The notes under the pieces are model-generated. The model searched no databases. It worked only from the letters and a program-made list of their open reading frames with translations, and was not told the origin of the DNA. Below are positions 1-7,579 of a stretch of DNA of 24,620 nucleotides, piece after piece (positions within the stretch are counted from its first letter, which is position 1; each line of letters opens with the position of its first letter). Position numbers and translations under genes: made by a program. The DNA is from CAZPMO01 sp964587515. GTDB lineage: Bacteria > Pseudomonadota > Alphaproteobacteria > MPNO01. The DNA is taken from assembly GCA_964587515.1 (NCBI GenBank), contig CAZPMO010000060.1, forward strand, positions 1 through 24,620, in the 5' to 3' direction.

Positions 1-57
1 TCGCCCGCTTGCGGGAGAGGGAGGGGCCCGCCGCGAAGCGGTGGGAGGGTGAGGGCG
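1..57. repeat. Palindromic intergenic repeat, cut by the window edge
   Basis: Two hairpins lie side by side. The first has arms CCCGC (4-8) and GCGGG (11-15) around TT. The second has arms 27-34 and 38-45 around a GAA loop, with one G-T wobble. They are joined by a purine-rich stretch (GAGAGGGAGGGG) and followed by GGGAGGGTGAGGGC. This layout matches short palindromic repeats scattered between genes of many Alphaproteobacteria, from memory. Its left end is outside the window. No coding potential is seen. Confidence 0.6.
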
Positions 58-152
58 CCTTTGCTCTGGTCATGCGAAGCGTCCGCCGTGACGTGATTCG
101 CGTGGTGGCATAGTCTTCTTATAGAACTAAACCCGATTGTCAGGGAGGGAAC

Positions 153-491
153 ATGGCGGACGACCGCCTGCCGACCGATCTCTGGGTGATGGCGCATGTG
201 CGGCGCTGCATCGCCGACGGCATTCCCGCGACCGTCGCCCGCAAGGGCGAGGCCAAGGGCGGCATGCTGCTGCTGAAAATCAATCAGCTCGACCTGGGAT
301 GCCGGGTGTTGTCGCAGCAGCGCGATCTCGACGGCGCGATGGGATGGCTGGCCGCGTTCGAAGGCGAGCTGGTTCCGGAAGCGGACGCCGACGACTATAT
401 CGCCCGCCAGGTTGATCGCGACCCCGATATCTGGGTCCTCGAAATCGAAGACCGCGACGGCAATCACCCCTTCGACGGCAAGGTGTTCTGA
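153..491 (+). CDS. DUF1491 family protein
   Basis: This 112-residue protein matches the DUF1491 family of small cytoplasmic alphaproteobacterial proteins, whose function is unknown. Family features are the N-terminal LPTDLWVMAHVRRC segment, the 'ARKGEAKGGMLLLKI' strand region at about residues 29-43, and an acidic C-terminal half ending in a conserved-looking D-P-D-I-W-V-L-E-I-E motif. Length is normal for the family. The start is set by a strong GGGAGGG ribosome binding site ending 5 nt before the ATG at 153. An ATG at 137 opens a different frame with poor, arginine-rich content and is a shadow. The gene stands alone and converges on iorB, whose stop lies 15 bp beyond. No signal peptide or membrane segment is seen. 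Confidence 0.88.
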   Translation: MADDRLPTDLWVMAHVRRCIADGIPATVARKGEAKGGMLLLKINQLDLGCRVLSQQRDLDGAMGWLAAFEGELVPEADADDYIARQVDRDPDIWVLEIEDRDGNHPFDGKVF

Positions 492-506
492 ACGTCTGGC
501 GCGGCG

Positions 507-2066
507 CTATTCCGCCGCCGCGCGGGGCTGTTCGGGCGGGGCGGGCATGCGGGTGGCCAGCATTGTGGACAGCGTCTCGCCTTCCTCGTCGGTGAGCGCC
601 GCTTCGCGCGCGGCGCGGATCGCCTCCGCGTCGGCCGCCGCGTCGCCCGACCCTTGCGTGGCGGGCTGGACCAGCGTCTCGAAGATACGGCGATAGTTGG
701 CGAGGCCGCGCTGGTGGGTGTCGCTATAGCCCTTGCGCAGCCGCGGCAACTCCGCGATCTCGACGGCCAGCGCATAATCCCGGGGCGCGGCGGCGAGCAA
801 AGCGTCAAGCCACGTGGCGATCTCCGCCTGCTCCTGGCCGAAACGGAAAGATTTCGGGCGCCACCATTTCATCCGGGCCAGCAGCCACAGCCGCAGGAAA
901 CCGAAGAAGCTGTTGGTCTTGACCCGCATGGCTATGTGGAAATTACGCCGCCATTCGGTCTTGTTCTTCCACGCGGTGAGCGCGTGGCCGAGGCGCGGCG
1001 GCAGGACCGAGGCGATCTCCTCGAAGCCGGGCTTCAGGAATTCCGTCACCACCACGGGTTCGCCGGGCTTCGCGCCGACCTCGGCGCGCACGCGCTCCAT
1101 GCGTTCGGCGCGGCTCTTGTAATCGGCGACCCGGATGATGTCCTCGTACGACATCCACAGCGCGAGATAGCGCGCCGCCTCGGCGCTCAGCGCGAAGCCC
1201 TTGCCGGTGCCGCCCGCTTCCTTGTCGGCCGCGAGCACGCCCCGCAACCGTGCGAGATAGGCGGCTCCATAGGATTCGTTCTGGTAATCGACGACGCGGC
1301 GCAACCCTTCGGTCGCAAGGGCGGCGGCCTCGGGCGGAAATTCCCGCTCGACTTCGCCGAGCATGTCGTCGATGCGGGCGCGGCGCGCCCAGCGCGATGG
1401 CTTCTTTGTCTCCGGTTCCAGCTCGAGTTCGCCACGCACATAGGCGAGACCGGCGCGGAAACTAGCGATATTGGGTTTGACCGCGACGCCGGCCTGTTCG
1501 ATCGCCTTCTCGAAGGTCTCGGGCGATATGGGCAGCTCTTCCGAACCCGCCAGCACGCCCAGCAGCACGGCGTTGATTACTGAGCCCGTCTGTTCCACCA
1601 GCCGATTCATGTCGAACATGATCGAACGCCGGGCGAGCCGGTCCGCCGCCTTCATCACGTCGTCGCCATCGAACAAGGCGTCGCCCATGGCCGAGCGTTC
1701 GAGTATCGAATAGACCCGATGGGTGGAGGCGATAAGCGTGGTGCGATCGGGCGTGACCATGCCAAGCTCGATCGCCCGGCCGGCTTCCATCAGTTCGGAC
1801 GAGATCACCACGTCCATGTTGCCCGGTGTCTGGTACATCGCCATCACCGGTTCGCGTCCGCCCAGCGTGTCGCGCGGCGCCGGAAAAATTTCGATGTAAT
1901 AGGTCGTCGCGCCGGTTCGCTGGGCGACGCCGGGGATGGAGGTGCTCTGCACCGGGAAGTTTTCGATCTCGGCCGCCTTCACGACCCAGCCGGCGAGCAC
2001 CCCGCCGCCTTCGCCGCCGAGCGAGCCGATAACCAGGGTGAGCGCGCGGTCCGGCAGGCCACTCAT
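507..2066 (-). CDS. iorB: Indolepyruvate oxidoreductase subunit beta
   Basis: This 519-residue protein is the gamma-type subunit of a 2-oxoacid:ferredoxin oxidoreductase. With IorA it would decarboxylate arylpyruvates oxidatively to arylacetyl-CoA in the cytoplasm. Residues about 8-190 carry the pyruvate-ferredoxin-oxidoreductase gamma fold, opening with a glycine-rich GSLGGEGGGVLAGW stretch (14-27) followed by TSIPGVAQRTGATTYY (42-57), typical of IorB. The C-terminal ~300 residues form the long helical extension seen in the alphaproteobacterial 'beta family' version; the classical archaeal IorB is about 200 residues. The start is the ATG at 2066, which overlaps the iorA stop in an ATGA tetranucleotide, so translation is probably coupled. 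The frame stays open 168 codons further upstream, but that stretch is the shadow of iorA. It converges on the DUF1491 gene. Confidence 0.92.
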   Translation of the reverse strand: MSGLPDRALTLVIGSLGGEGGGVLAGWVVKAAEIENFPVQSTSIPGVAQRTGATTYYIEIFPAPRDTLGGREPVMAMYQTPGNMDVVISSELMEAGRAIELGMVTPDRTTLIASTHRVYSILERSAMGDALFDGDDVMKAADRLARRSIMFDMNRLVEQTGSVINAVLLGVLAGSEELPISPETFEKAIEQAGVAVKPNIASFRAGLAYVRGELELEPETKKPSRWARRARIDDMLGEVEREFPPEAAALATEGLRRVVDYQNESYGAAYLARLRGVLAADKEAGGTGKGFALSAEAARYLALWMSYEDIIRVADYKSRAERMERVRAEVGAKPGEPVVVTEFLKPGFEEIASVLPPRLGHALTAWKNKTEWRRNFHIAMRVKTNSFFGFLRLWLLARMKWWRPKSFRFGQEQAEIATWLDALLAAAPRDYALAVEIAELPRLRKGYSDTHQRGLANYRRIFETLVQPATQGSGDAAADAEAIRAAREAALTDEEGETLSTMLATRMPAPPEQPRAAAE

Positions 2067-4225
2067 TGTACCGCTCCCGAGCCATTCGCGTGGCCGTTGG
2101 CGCGGCCCCTGAGCGCGCCAATGGCGATGCGCCGCGTCATATCCAGCGCGCGGTCGTGGATGCCCGGGTTCTGGACGATGTCCGCCTGATAGAAGGACGG
2201 GCACAGCACCGCGGCGTCGGAGACCTCGCCGCACAACCCGCAGCCGACGCAAGTCGGCGCCACGCTGGTGACCGGGTCCTTGCGCAACGGATCCGGGTTG
2301 GGTTTCACCGACAGAGACGGGCAGCCCGACAGTCGGATGCAGGCGTGATCGCCGGTGCAGGTGTCTTCGTCGACGCCGAAGCGAGTGCGCACCACGCGCT
2401 TGCCGGCGGCCAGCGCCCGGGCGACCAGCGGCCGCAGCCGGCGCTGCTTGGCGATCTGGCATTCCGCCTCGGCGATGATCACCTTCAGGCCCTTTTCGGA
2501 CGTGGTCAGGGCTTCGCGCATCAGCTTGCGCATCTTGCCGACCTGATAGGTGTGCTGCTTGCGCACCCATTTCACGCCGAGGCCCTCGAGCGCCTTCTCG
2601 ATCGGCATGATGGTATCGACTTCGCGCATGCCGCCGGCTTCCGTCGAGGGCAGATATTGCTGACCGGTGGCCGAGGAATAGCCGTTGGCCATGATGATCA
2701 GGACCTGATCGCGGTCATTGAACATCGCGCCGCCGATGCCGGTGGACAGCCCGTTATGCCAGAACCCGCCATCGCCCATGACGGCGATGGTGCGCTTGTC
2801 GAAATTGGGTGCGATGCCGGCCGAGCTCGCAAGCCCAAGGCCGTAGCCGACCATGGAGTTGCCCATATTGAACGGCGGCAGCGCGGCGAAGGTGTGACAG
2901 CCGACGTCTGCCGCGATATGCACCTTGCCGATATCTTTCTGGGCCAGCGTCAGCGCGCTGAACACCGGGCGTTCGGGGCAGCCGGTGCAGAAGCCGGGCG
3001 GGCGTTTGGGGATCGGCGCGCCGAGCAGTTCGGCCGCTTCGCCCTTGGTCTTGTCGACCGCCGCCACGGCGGCCGAAATTGGCGCGAGGTCGATGCCGCG
3101 CGGCACCACGCCTTCGAGGAAGCCGGCGAGGCCCTTCAGCATCACTTCGGCCTGATATTCGCCGGCTTTGGGCAGCGGCCCCTTGCCGATTACTGTGGTG
3201 TTGATGTCGGCCTTACGCAGGATGGCGTTGACCGCCTGTTCGATATAGTCGGGCCAGCCTTCCTCGACCACGAGGACGGCGCTCTTGCCGGCGCAGAACT
3301 CGGTGATCTCATCGTCGACCATGGGATAGGTGACGTTGAGGCAGAGCACCGGGATATCGGCGTCGCCGAACACATCGGCGAGCCCGAGCTGCTGAAGCCC
3401 GCGGGTGACCGAGTTGAACAGCCCGCCCTGGCAGATGATGCCGATATCGTCGTGCTTGCCGTCGAAATGGTCGTTGAGTTTGTGCTCGCGGATGAATTTC
3501 ACCGCCGCCGGCCAGCGTTCCTCGACCTTCAGCTTCTCCTGGAGGTAGGTCGCGGGCGGCAGGGCGAATTGGTTGAGATTGAACACTGGGTCGGTGAGCG
3601 GGGTGTTGCGGTTGACCTTGGCAATTTTATTGTCGCGGCATTCGAAGCGCCCGGTCACGTGGCAGGCGCGGATACGGAATTCCATGATGACGGGTGTGTG
3701 GGTGGTCTCCGAAAGCTGGAACCCTTCCTCGACCAGATCGACGATGCGCGGGTGGTTGGGACGGGGATCGAGAAGCCAGCACTGGCTTTTCATCGCGAAC
3801 GCATGGCTGCGCTCCTGGATGATCGACGCGCCCTCGCCGTAATCCTCGCCGATGATGATCAGCGCGCCGCCGGTCACCCCGGACGAGGCGACGTTGGACA
3901 GCGCGTCGGCCGCGACATTGGTCCCGACGGTCGATTTCCACACCACCGCGCCGCGCATCGGATAGTTGATCGAGGCGCCCAGCATGGCGCAGGCCGCGGC
4001 CTCTGAATTGCACATCTCGGCGTGAATGCCGTATTCGTCCAGCAGTTCCTTGGAATCGACCAGCACATCCATCAGATGCGAAACCGGCGCGCCTTGATAG
4101 CCGCCCACATAGGAGACGCCCGATTGCAGCAGCGCCTTGGTGATGGCGAGGATGCCTTCGCCCTCGAACACCTCGCCTTCGCCCTTACGCAGCAGCGCTA
4201 CTTCCTTGGTAAATGACCGTTCCAT
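2063..4225 (-). CDS. iorA: Indolepyruvate ferredoxin oxidoreductase subunit alpha
   Basis: This 720-residue protein is the thiamine-diphosphate and iron-sulfur subunit of indolepyruvate oxidoreductase, a CoA-dependent arylpyruvate decarboxylase. Visible features: an N-terminal pyrimidine-binding domain with GGYQGAPVSHLMD (41-53); Cys413/Cys416 in GFCTGCPERP; the ThDP motif GDGGFWHNG (484-492) followed by MANGYSSATGQQ (512-523); and a C-terminal ferredoxin-like domain with Cys623, 629 and 635 and a C-x2-C-x2-C-x9-C set at 659, 662, 665 and 675. The spacing in the first Cys set is looser than in a classical 2[4Fe-4S] ferredoxin but is usual, from memory, for this alphaproteobacterial subtype. 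The start at 4225 has a GGAGGGA binding site 5 nt upstream; an upstream in-frame start at 4279 is unlikely. iorB follows with a 4-bp overlap. A 133-bp gap separates iorA from the divergent amidohydrolase gene. Confidence 0.94.
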   Translation of the reverse strand: MERSFTKEVALLRKGEGEVFEGEGILAITKALLQSGVSYVGGYQGAPVSHLMDVLVDSKELLDEYGIHAEMCNSEAAACAMLGASINYPMRGAVVWKSTVGTNVAADALSNVASSGVTGGALIIIGEDYGEGASIIQERSHAFAMKSQCWLLDPRPNHPRIVDLVEEGFQLSETTHTPVIMEFRIRACHVTGRFECRDNKIAKVNRNTPLTDPVFNLNQFALPPATYLQEKLKVEERWPAAVKFIREHKLNDHFDGKHDDIGIICQGGLFNSVTRGLQQLGLADVFGDADIPVLCLNVTYPMVDDEITEFCAGKSAVLVVEEGWPDYIEQAVNAILRKADINTTVIGKGPLPKAGEYQAEVMLKGLAGFLEGVVPRGIDLAPISAAVAAVDKTKGEAAELLGAPIPKRPPGFCTGCPERPVFSALTLAQKDIGKVHIAADVGCHTFAALPPFNMGNSMVGYGLGLASSAGIAPNFDKRTIAVMGDGGFWHNGLSTGIGGAMFNDRDQVLIIMANGYSSATGQQYLPSTEAGGMREVDTIMPIEKALEGLGVKWVRKQHTYQVGKMRKLMREALTTSEKGLKVIIAEAECQIAKQRRLRPLVARALAAGKRVVRTRFGVDEDTCTGDHACIRLSGCPSLSVKPNPDPLRKDPVTSVAPTCVGCGLCGEVSDAAVLCPSFYQADIVQNPGIHDRALDMTRRIAIGALRGRANGHANGSGAVQ

Positions 4226-4358
4226 GCGATTCCCTCCGAACCTCGCGCCGCCATTACATGGCACACGCGGCATTTGCAACGAAAGATAATACGTTTCGGG
4301 TCACCGTGCTACGGGTTAGCATCGGGCTTTGTAATATGAGAATGGGGAGGGGCGGACC
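4226..4358. promoter_or_regulatory. Divergent intergenic region between iorA and the amidohydrolase gene
   Basis: This 133-bp gap must hold the promoters of both outward-facing genes. It is more AT-rich in its centre than the flanking genes and includes a small inverted repeat CGAAA/TTTCG around 4279-4298. No convincing -35/-10 pair could be assigned to either strand by eye. Confidence 0.4.
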
Positions 4359-5429
4359 ATGACCGCGCACCGCTTGCCGGTTTTCGACGCTGACGGGCAC
4401 ATCTTTGAAGACGACGATCAGATGATCCGCTATTACGAGGGGCCGCACGCGATTTCCAAGCGCAACAAGGCGCTCTCCATCTTTCCGTCGATCGACGGCT
4501 GGGCGCGCGGCGTGATTCACGAGCGCGAGGACAATACCGAGGGACGCTACAGCCATACCGACGCCGACATCTGGGCAACCATGCTGGAAGCCCTGGGCGC
4601 GGAAGGGTCCGTGCTCTACCCGACCGCCGGGCTGGCCTACGGGCTGATGCAGGATGTCAATTTCGCGACCGCGACGGCGACCGCCTATAACAACTGGCTT
4701 GAAGACAACTATACCGCCAAGGACAACCGGCTCTACGGCGCCGGATTGATGCCGGTCGAGAATCCGGAAGCGGCGGCCGCCGAACTGCGCCGCTGCAAGA
4801 CCGAGCGCGTGAATTTCGCCGCGATGATGATGCCGACGGTGACCGCGACGCCGTTCAAGTTCGGTCACCGGAATTACTGGCCGATCTATGAGGAGGCCGA
4901 GCGGCTCGGCATGCCGCTTGCGATGCACGGCGGACCAAGCGCTGGAATCGGCGTCGACTTCCAGAGGCCCTTCGCCAAGGTGCATACCATGTCACACCCC
5001 TATCCATTGTTCCTCCAGCTCACGGACATGATCTGGGAGGGGGTGTTCGACGCTTTCCCCGGCCTGCGCGTGGCCTTCCTGGAGGCCGGATGCATCTGGG
5101 TGCCGTTCATGATGGATCGCCTAGACACCGAATTCGATTCGATCTTCGGAACCGAGGCGTGCGCCCGGCTGAAGCGGTGGCCCAGTGAGTATATCAGCGA
5201 AACGGACAATTTCTGGGTCTCCGCCGAGCTCGGCGAGCGCGGGCTGAAATACGCCGTCGACGCCATGGGCTCGGAGCGCATCATGTACGCCTCGGATTTT
5301 CCCCATGAACCGACCCAGGACGAATTACGCGGCGCGGTGCCGGAATTCCTCGATCATCCCGACTATGACGATACCGTGAAGGCCAACATCCTCGCCCGCA
5401 ACGCGATGCGGTTTTATGACATCGGTTGA
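4359..5429 (+). CDS. Amidohydrolase family protein (Amidohydro_2, metal-dependent TIM-barrel hydrolase or decarboxylase)
   Basis: This 356-residue protein belongs to the amidohydrolase_2 family, which includes ACMSD and gamma-resorcylate decarboxylases and many uncharacterised enzymes that act on aromatic or acyl substrates. Signature residues are the N-terminal FDADGH motif (Asp12 and His14 as D-x-H metal ligands), His190 in MHGGPS, His209/His213 in VHTMSHP, Glu242 in FLEAG, and the closing ASDFPH motif with Asp313 as probable catalytic or metal-binding aspartate. Length is normal and the protein looks cytoplasmic. A GGGAGGGG binding site lies about 5 nt before the ATG. The last 16 bp overlap the end of the convergent acyl-CoA synthetase gene. 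The substrate cannot be read from sequence; the aromatic-acid genes around it make a carboxylated or hydrolysable aromatic plausible. Confidence 0.85.
   Translation: MTAHRLPVFDADGHIFEDDDQMIRYYEGPHAISKRNKALSIFPSIDGWARGVIHEREDNTEGRYSHTDADIWATMLEALGAEGSVLYPTAGLAYGLMQDVNFATATATAYNNWLEDNYTAKDNRLYGAGLMPVENPEAAAAELRRCKTERVNFAAMMMPTVTATPFKFGHRNYWPIYEEAERLGMPLAMHGGPSAGIGVDFQRPFAKVHTMSHPYPLFLQLTDMIWEGVFDAFPGLRVAFLEAGCIWVPFMMDRLDTEFDSIFGTEACARLKRWPSEYISETDNFWVSAELGERGLKYAVDAMGSERIMYASDFPHEPTQDELRGAVPEFLDHPDYDDTVKANILARNAMRFYDIG
5414..5429. other. Tail-to-tail overlap of two convergent genes
   Basis: The plus-strand amidohydrolase ends with TGA at 5427-5429 and the minus-strand synthetase ends with TAA at 5416-5414, so their last 16 bp are shared in opposite directions. 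No intrinsic terminator can fit between them, and each transcript must run into the other gene. Confidence 0.9.
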
Positions 5430-7483
5430 ACGACCACCAGCGCGTCCAGCGCGATCAGCCCCTTGGGCGTGACGCGCACCGGGTTGAGATCGATTTCGCG
5501 GATGGCGGGATAGGCGGCCAGCAGGTTTCCGAGGGTCACGACGGCGTAGACGATTGCCTTGCGATCGACCGCCGGCGCGCCCCGGAATCCTTCCAGCAGC
5601 GCGCGGCCGCGCAAATCCGCCAGCATGGAAGCCGCCTCTGTCCAGCCCAACGGCGCAAGGCGCATGGTCACGTCGCCCATGGCTTCGGCCGCCGTGCCGC
5701 CGAGGCCGAGCAGCACCGTTGGTCCCCAGGACGGATCGTTGGTGCCGCCGAGGATGATCTCGACCCCGGCCGGCGCGGTCTCCTCGATCAGATAACGCCG
5801 CGTCCCGCCCGGAATCGCGTCAATGGCGTCAAGCGCCGCGTCGAGCGCGGCCGGGGTCTCGATGCCGAGATGAACGCCGCCGACTTCGGTCTTGTGGGCG
5901 ATGGCGGCGTCCAGCACCTTCGCCACCACCGGTGCACCGAGAGTTGCGAGCGCGGCGTGGGCCGCCGCCCGGTCATTGCACGCCACGCGCTTCGGCGTCG
6001 CGATGCCGGCCGCCGTGATCAGATCCTTTGCGTCCTTCTCGTCGAGCGGGTCGGGGCCGGGAGAGGCGATACCCATATCGACGGCGGCGGGTGCGCCGTC
6101 GAGGGCGCGGCGGCGCGCGGCCTGTGCGTCGCGGACCAGCGCGCGCATGGCCCGCGCGGCGCGGTCGGGCGAATCAAAGGCCGGAACGCCCGCCTCTCGC
6201 GCGGCGGCGAAAGCCGGGGCCGCCAGCGAGGGCACGCTGCCGGTGCCGACAATCACCGGCTTGCCGGTACGCGCCCGGCATTCGGTCGCGAGCCGAACCG
6301 GGTTTACCAGATCGTCCTCCAGCAACGCCCACAGCGCCATCGCGTTGATCGCCGCATCGTCGGCCATCGCGCCCATCACCTCGGCGAAGGTGGCCGACGG
6401 CCGGCCGGTATCGACCGGATTGCCGATGAAGGTCATCGGCGGCAACAGGTCTTCGATGCGCTCGACGGTGGCGGCGGCGAGGTCCGGCACGTGGGCGCCG
6501 CCGTCGCGCAATATGTCGGTCATCAGCAGTCCCGGCCCGGCCTGACCGGTCAGCAGCCCGACGCCCGGGTCCCGATGCGGCGCGATGCGACCGTGAGACA
6601 GCGCGTGGGCGGCGTCGATCAGCTCGCTAAGATCCTCGACCACCACCGCGCCCGCCTGGGTCAGCGCGGCGTGGGTCAGCGCGAAATCGCCCATCAGATT
6701 GCCGGTGTGGGAAACGGCGAAGCCGCCGAGATCGGCGCGACCGACCGCCAGCGCGACCACCGGCTTGATGGCGCTGGCGCGGCGGATCGCCTGATAAATC
6801 CGCCTGCCGTCGGGGACGCCTTCGAGATGCAGCGCGACGGCCTCGGTGTCGGAATCGTCGGCCAGGTAATCGATCACCTCGGCGAGCCCGACATCGGCGG
6901 CGTTGCCGAGCCCGATGGCGAAGCGCACCCCGTGCCCGTCGCGCTGGGCGATCAGGGTCAGGGTGATGTTGATGCCGCCCGACTGGGCCAGCACGGCGAT
7001 GCCGCCGGGCGTGATCTCGGCGACGCCCGGCATGAAGGTGCAGTTGAGCCCGCGCGCCGGCGCGATGAAGCCAGACGTGTTGGGGCCGAGCAGACGAATA
7101 CCGTTTTCGCGGCAGACCGCGAGCGCCTCGTCCTGGAGCGCGCGCCCCGCCTCGCCGGTTTCGCCGAAGCCGCCGGACACCATCAGCGCCGCGCCGGCGC
7201 CGGCCGCCCCCGCCTCGCGCAGCACATCGACGGAAACCCGCGCCGGCACCACCAGCGCTACCAGATCGACAGTCTCGGGGATGTCGGCCAACCTGGCGTA
7301 GACCTTGCGGCCGAGAATTTCGGTCTCGCGCGGATTGACCGGATAGACCGCGCCGTCGAAGTCCGACAGCGCGTTGACCATGTGCCAGCCTGGCTTGTCG
7401 GGCACGGCGGAGGCGCCGACGATGGCGACCGAACGCGGCGCGAGCAGGCGGGCAAGGGACGGGCGGACAGGCGTTTCGGTCAT
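5414..7483 (-). CDS. ADP-forming acyl-CoA synthetase (acetate--CoA ligase family, fused alpha-beta)
   Basis: This 689-residue protein is an NDP-forming acyl-CoA synthetase that interconverts acyl-CoA + ADP + Pi with free acid + ATP + CoA. Domain order: CoA-binding Rossmann domain (about 10-140, with VAIVGAS at 19-25 and YPVNPRE at 47-53); succinyl-CoA-ligase-like domains (about 150-450) with the phospho-acceptor His259 in VSHTGNLMG; and a C-terminal ATP-grasp domain (about 470-689) with HKTEVGGVHLGI (530-541) and EIDLNPVRV (663-671). The two subunits of archaeal ACD are fused here, as in many bacteria. The start at 7483 has AAGG 7 nt upstream; the open frame beyond it to 7927 is the shadow of the divergent ligase gene. 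Specificity is unknown. Paired with IorAB, an arylacetyl-CoA substrate is plausible, as in archaeal amino acid fermentation; this is inference. Confidence 0.88.
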   Translation of the reverse strand: MTETPVRPSLARLLAPRSVAIVGASAVPDKPGWHMVNALSDFDGAVYPVNPRETEILGRKVYARLADIPETVDLVALVVPARVSVDVLREAGAAGAGAALMVSGGFGETGEAGRALQDEALAVCRENGIRLLGPNTSGFIAPARGLNCTFMPGVAEITPGGIAVLAQSGGINITLTLIAQRDGHGVRFAIGLGNAADVGLAEVIDYLADDSDTEAVALHLEGVPDGRRIYQAIRRASAIKPVVALAVGRADLGGFAVSHTGNLMGDFALTHAALTQAGAVVVEDLSELIDAAHALSHGRIAPHRDPGVGLLTGQAGPGLLMTDILRDGGAHVPDLAAATVERIEDLLPPMTFIGNPVDTGRPSATFAEVMGAMADDAAINAMALWALLEDDLVNPVRLATECRARTGKPVIVGTGSVPSLAAPAFAAAREAGVPAFDSPDRAARAMRALVRDAQAARRRALDGAPAAVDMGIASPGPDPLDEKDAKDLITAAGIATPKRVACNDRAAAHAALATLGAPVVAKVLDAAIAHKTEVGGVHLGIETPAALDAALDAIDAIPGGTRRYLIEETAPAGVEIILGGTNDPSWGPTVLLGLGGTAAEAMGDVTMRLAPLGWTEAASMLADLRGRALLEGFRGAPAVDRKAIVYAVVTLGNLLAAYPAIREIDLNPVRVTPKGLIALDALVVVQPMS

Positions 7484-7579
7484 CGCCGCACCTTGAAGCC
7501 GAGAGGAGATCAAGTCCAGTGGCGCGCGCTTAACGGGAGGTTCAATTGACTCCACCGGGGCGCGTGGCAAAATGCCCGA
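7484..7579. promoter_or_regulatory. Divergent promoter region; possible leaderless start for the ligase gene
   Basis: This 96-bp gap separates two outward-facing genes. On the plus strand TTGACT (7546-7551) and AAAATG (7569-7574) are 17 bp apart, which would place transcription initiation at about the ATG at 7580. Together with the absence of a ribosome binding site before that ATG, this hints at a leaderless message. The -10 match is poor, so the call is tentative. Confidence 0.3.

Noticed and set aside
2067..2570. 168-codon N-terminal extension of iorB in the open frame
   Set aside because: It lies entirely within iorA in another frame and is Arg/Gly-rich low-quality sequence; the ATGA junction at 2063-2066 is the natural start.
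2066..4006. 646-codon plus-strand frame opposite iorA
   Set aside because: It is a GC-bias shadow antisense to a gene with clear catalytic motifs, and it matches no protein family I recognise.
5426..7549. 707-codon plus-strand frame opposite the acyl-CoA synthetase
   Set aside because: Antisense shadow; composition is dominated by Arg, Gly, His, Asp and Gln, as expected from the complement of a GC-rich gene.
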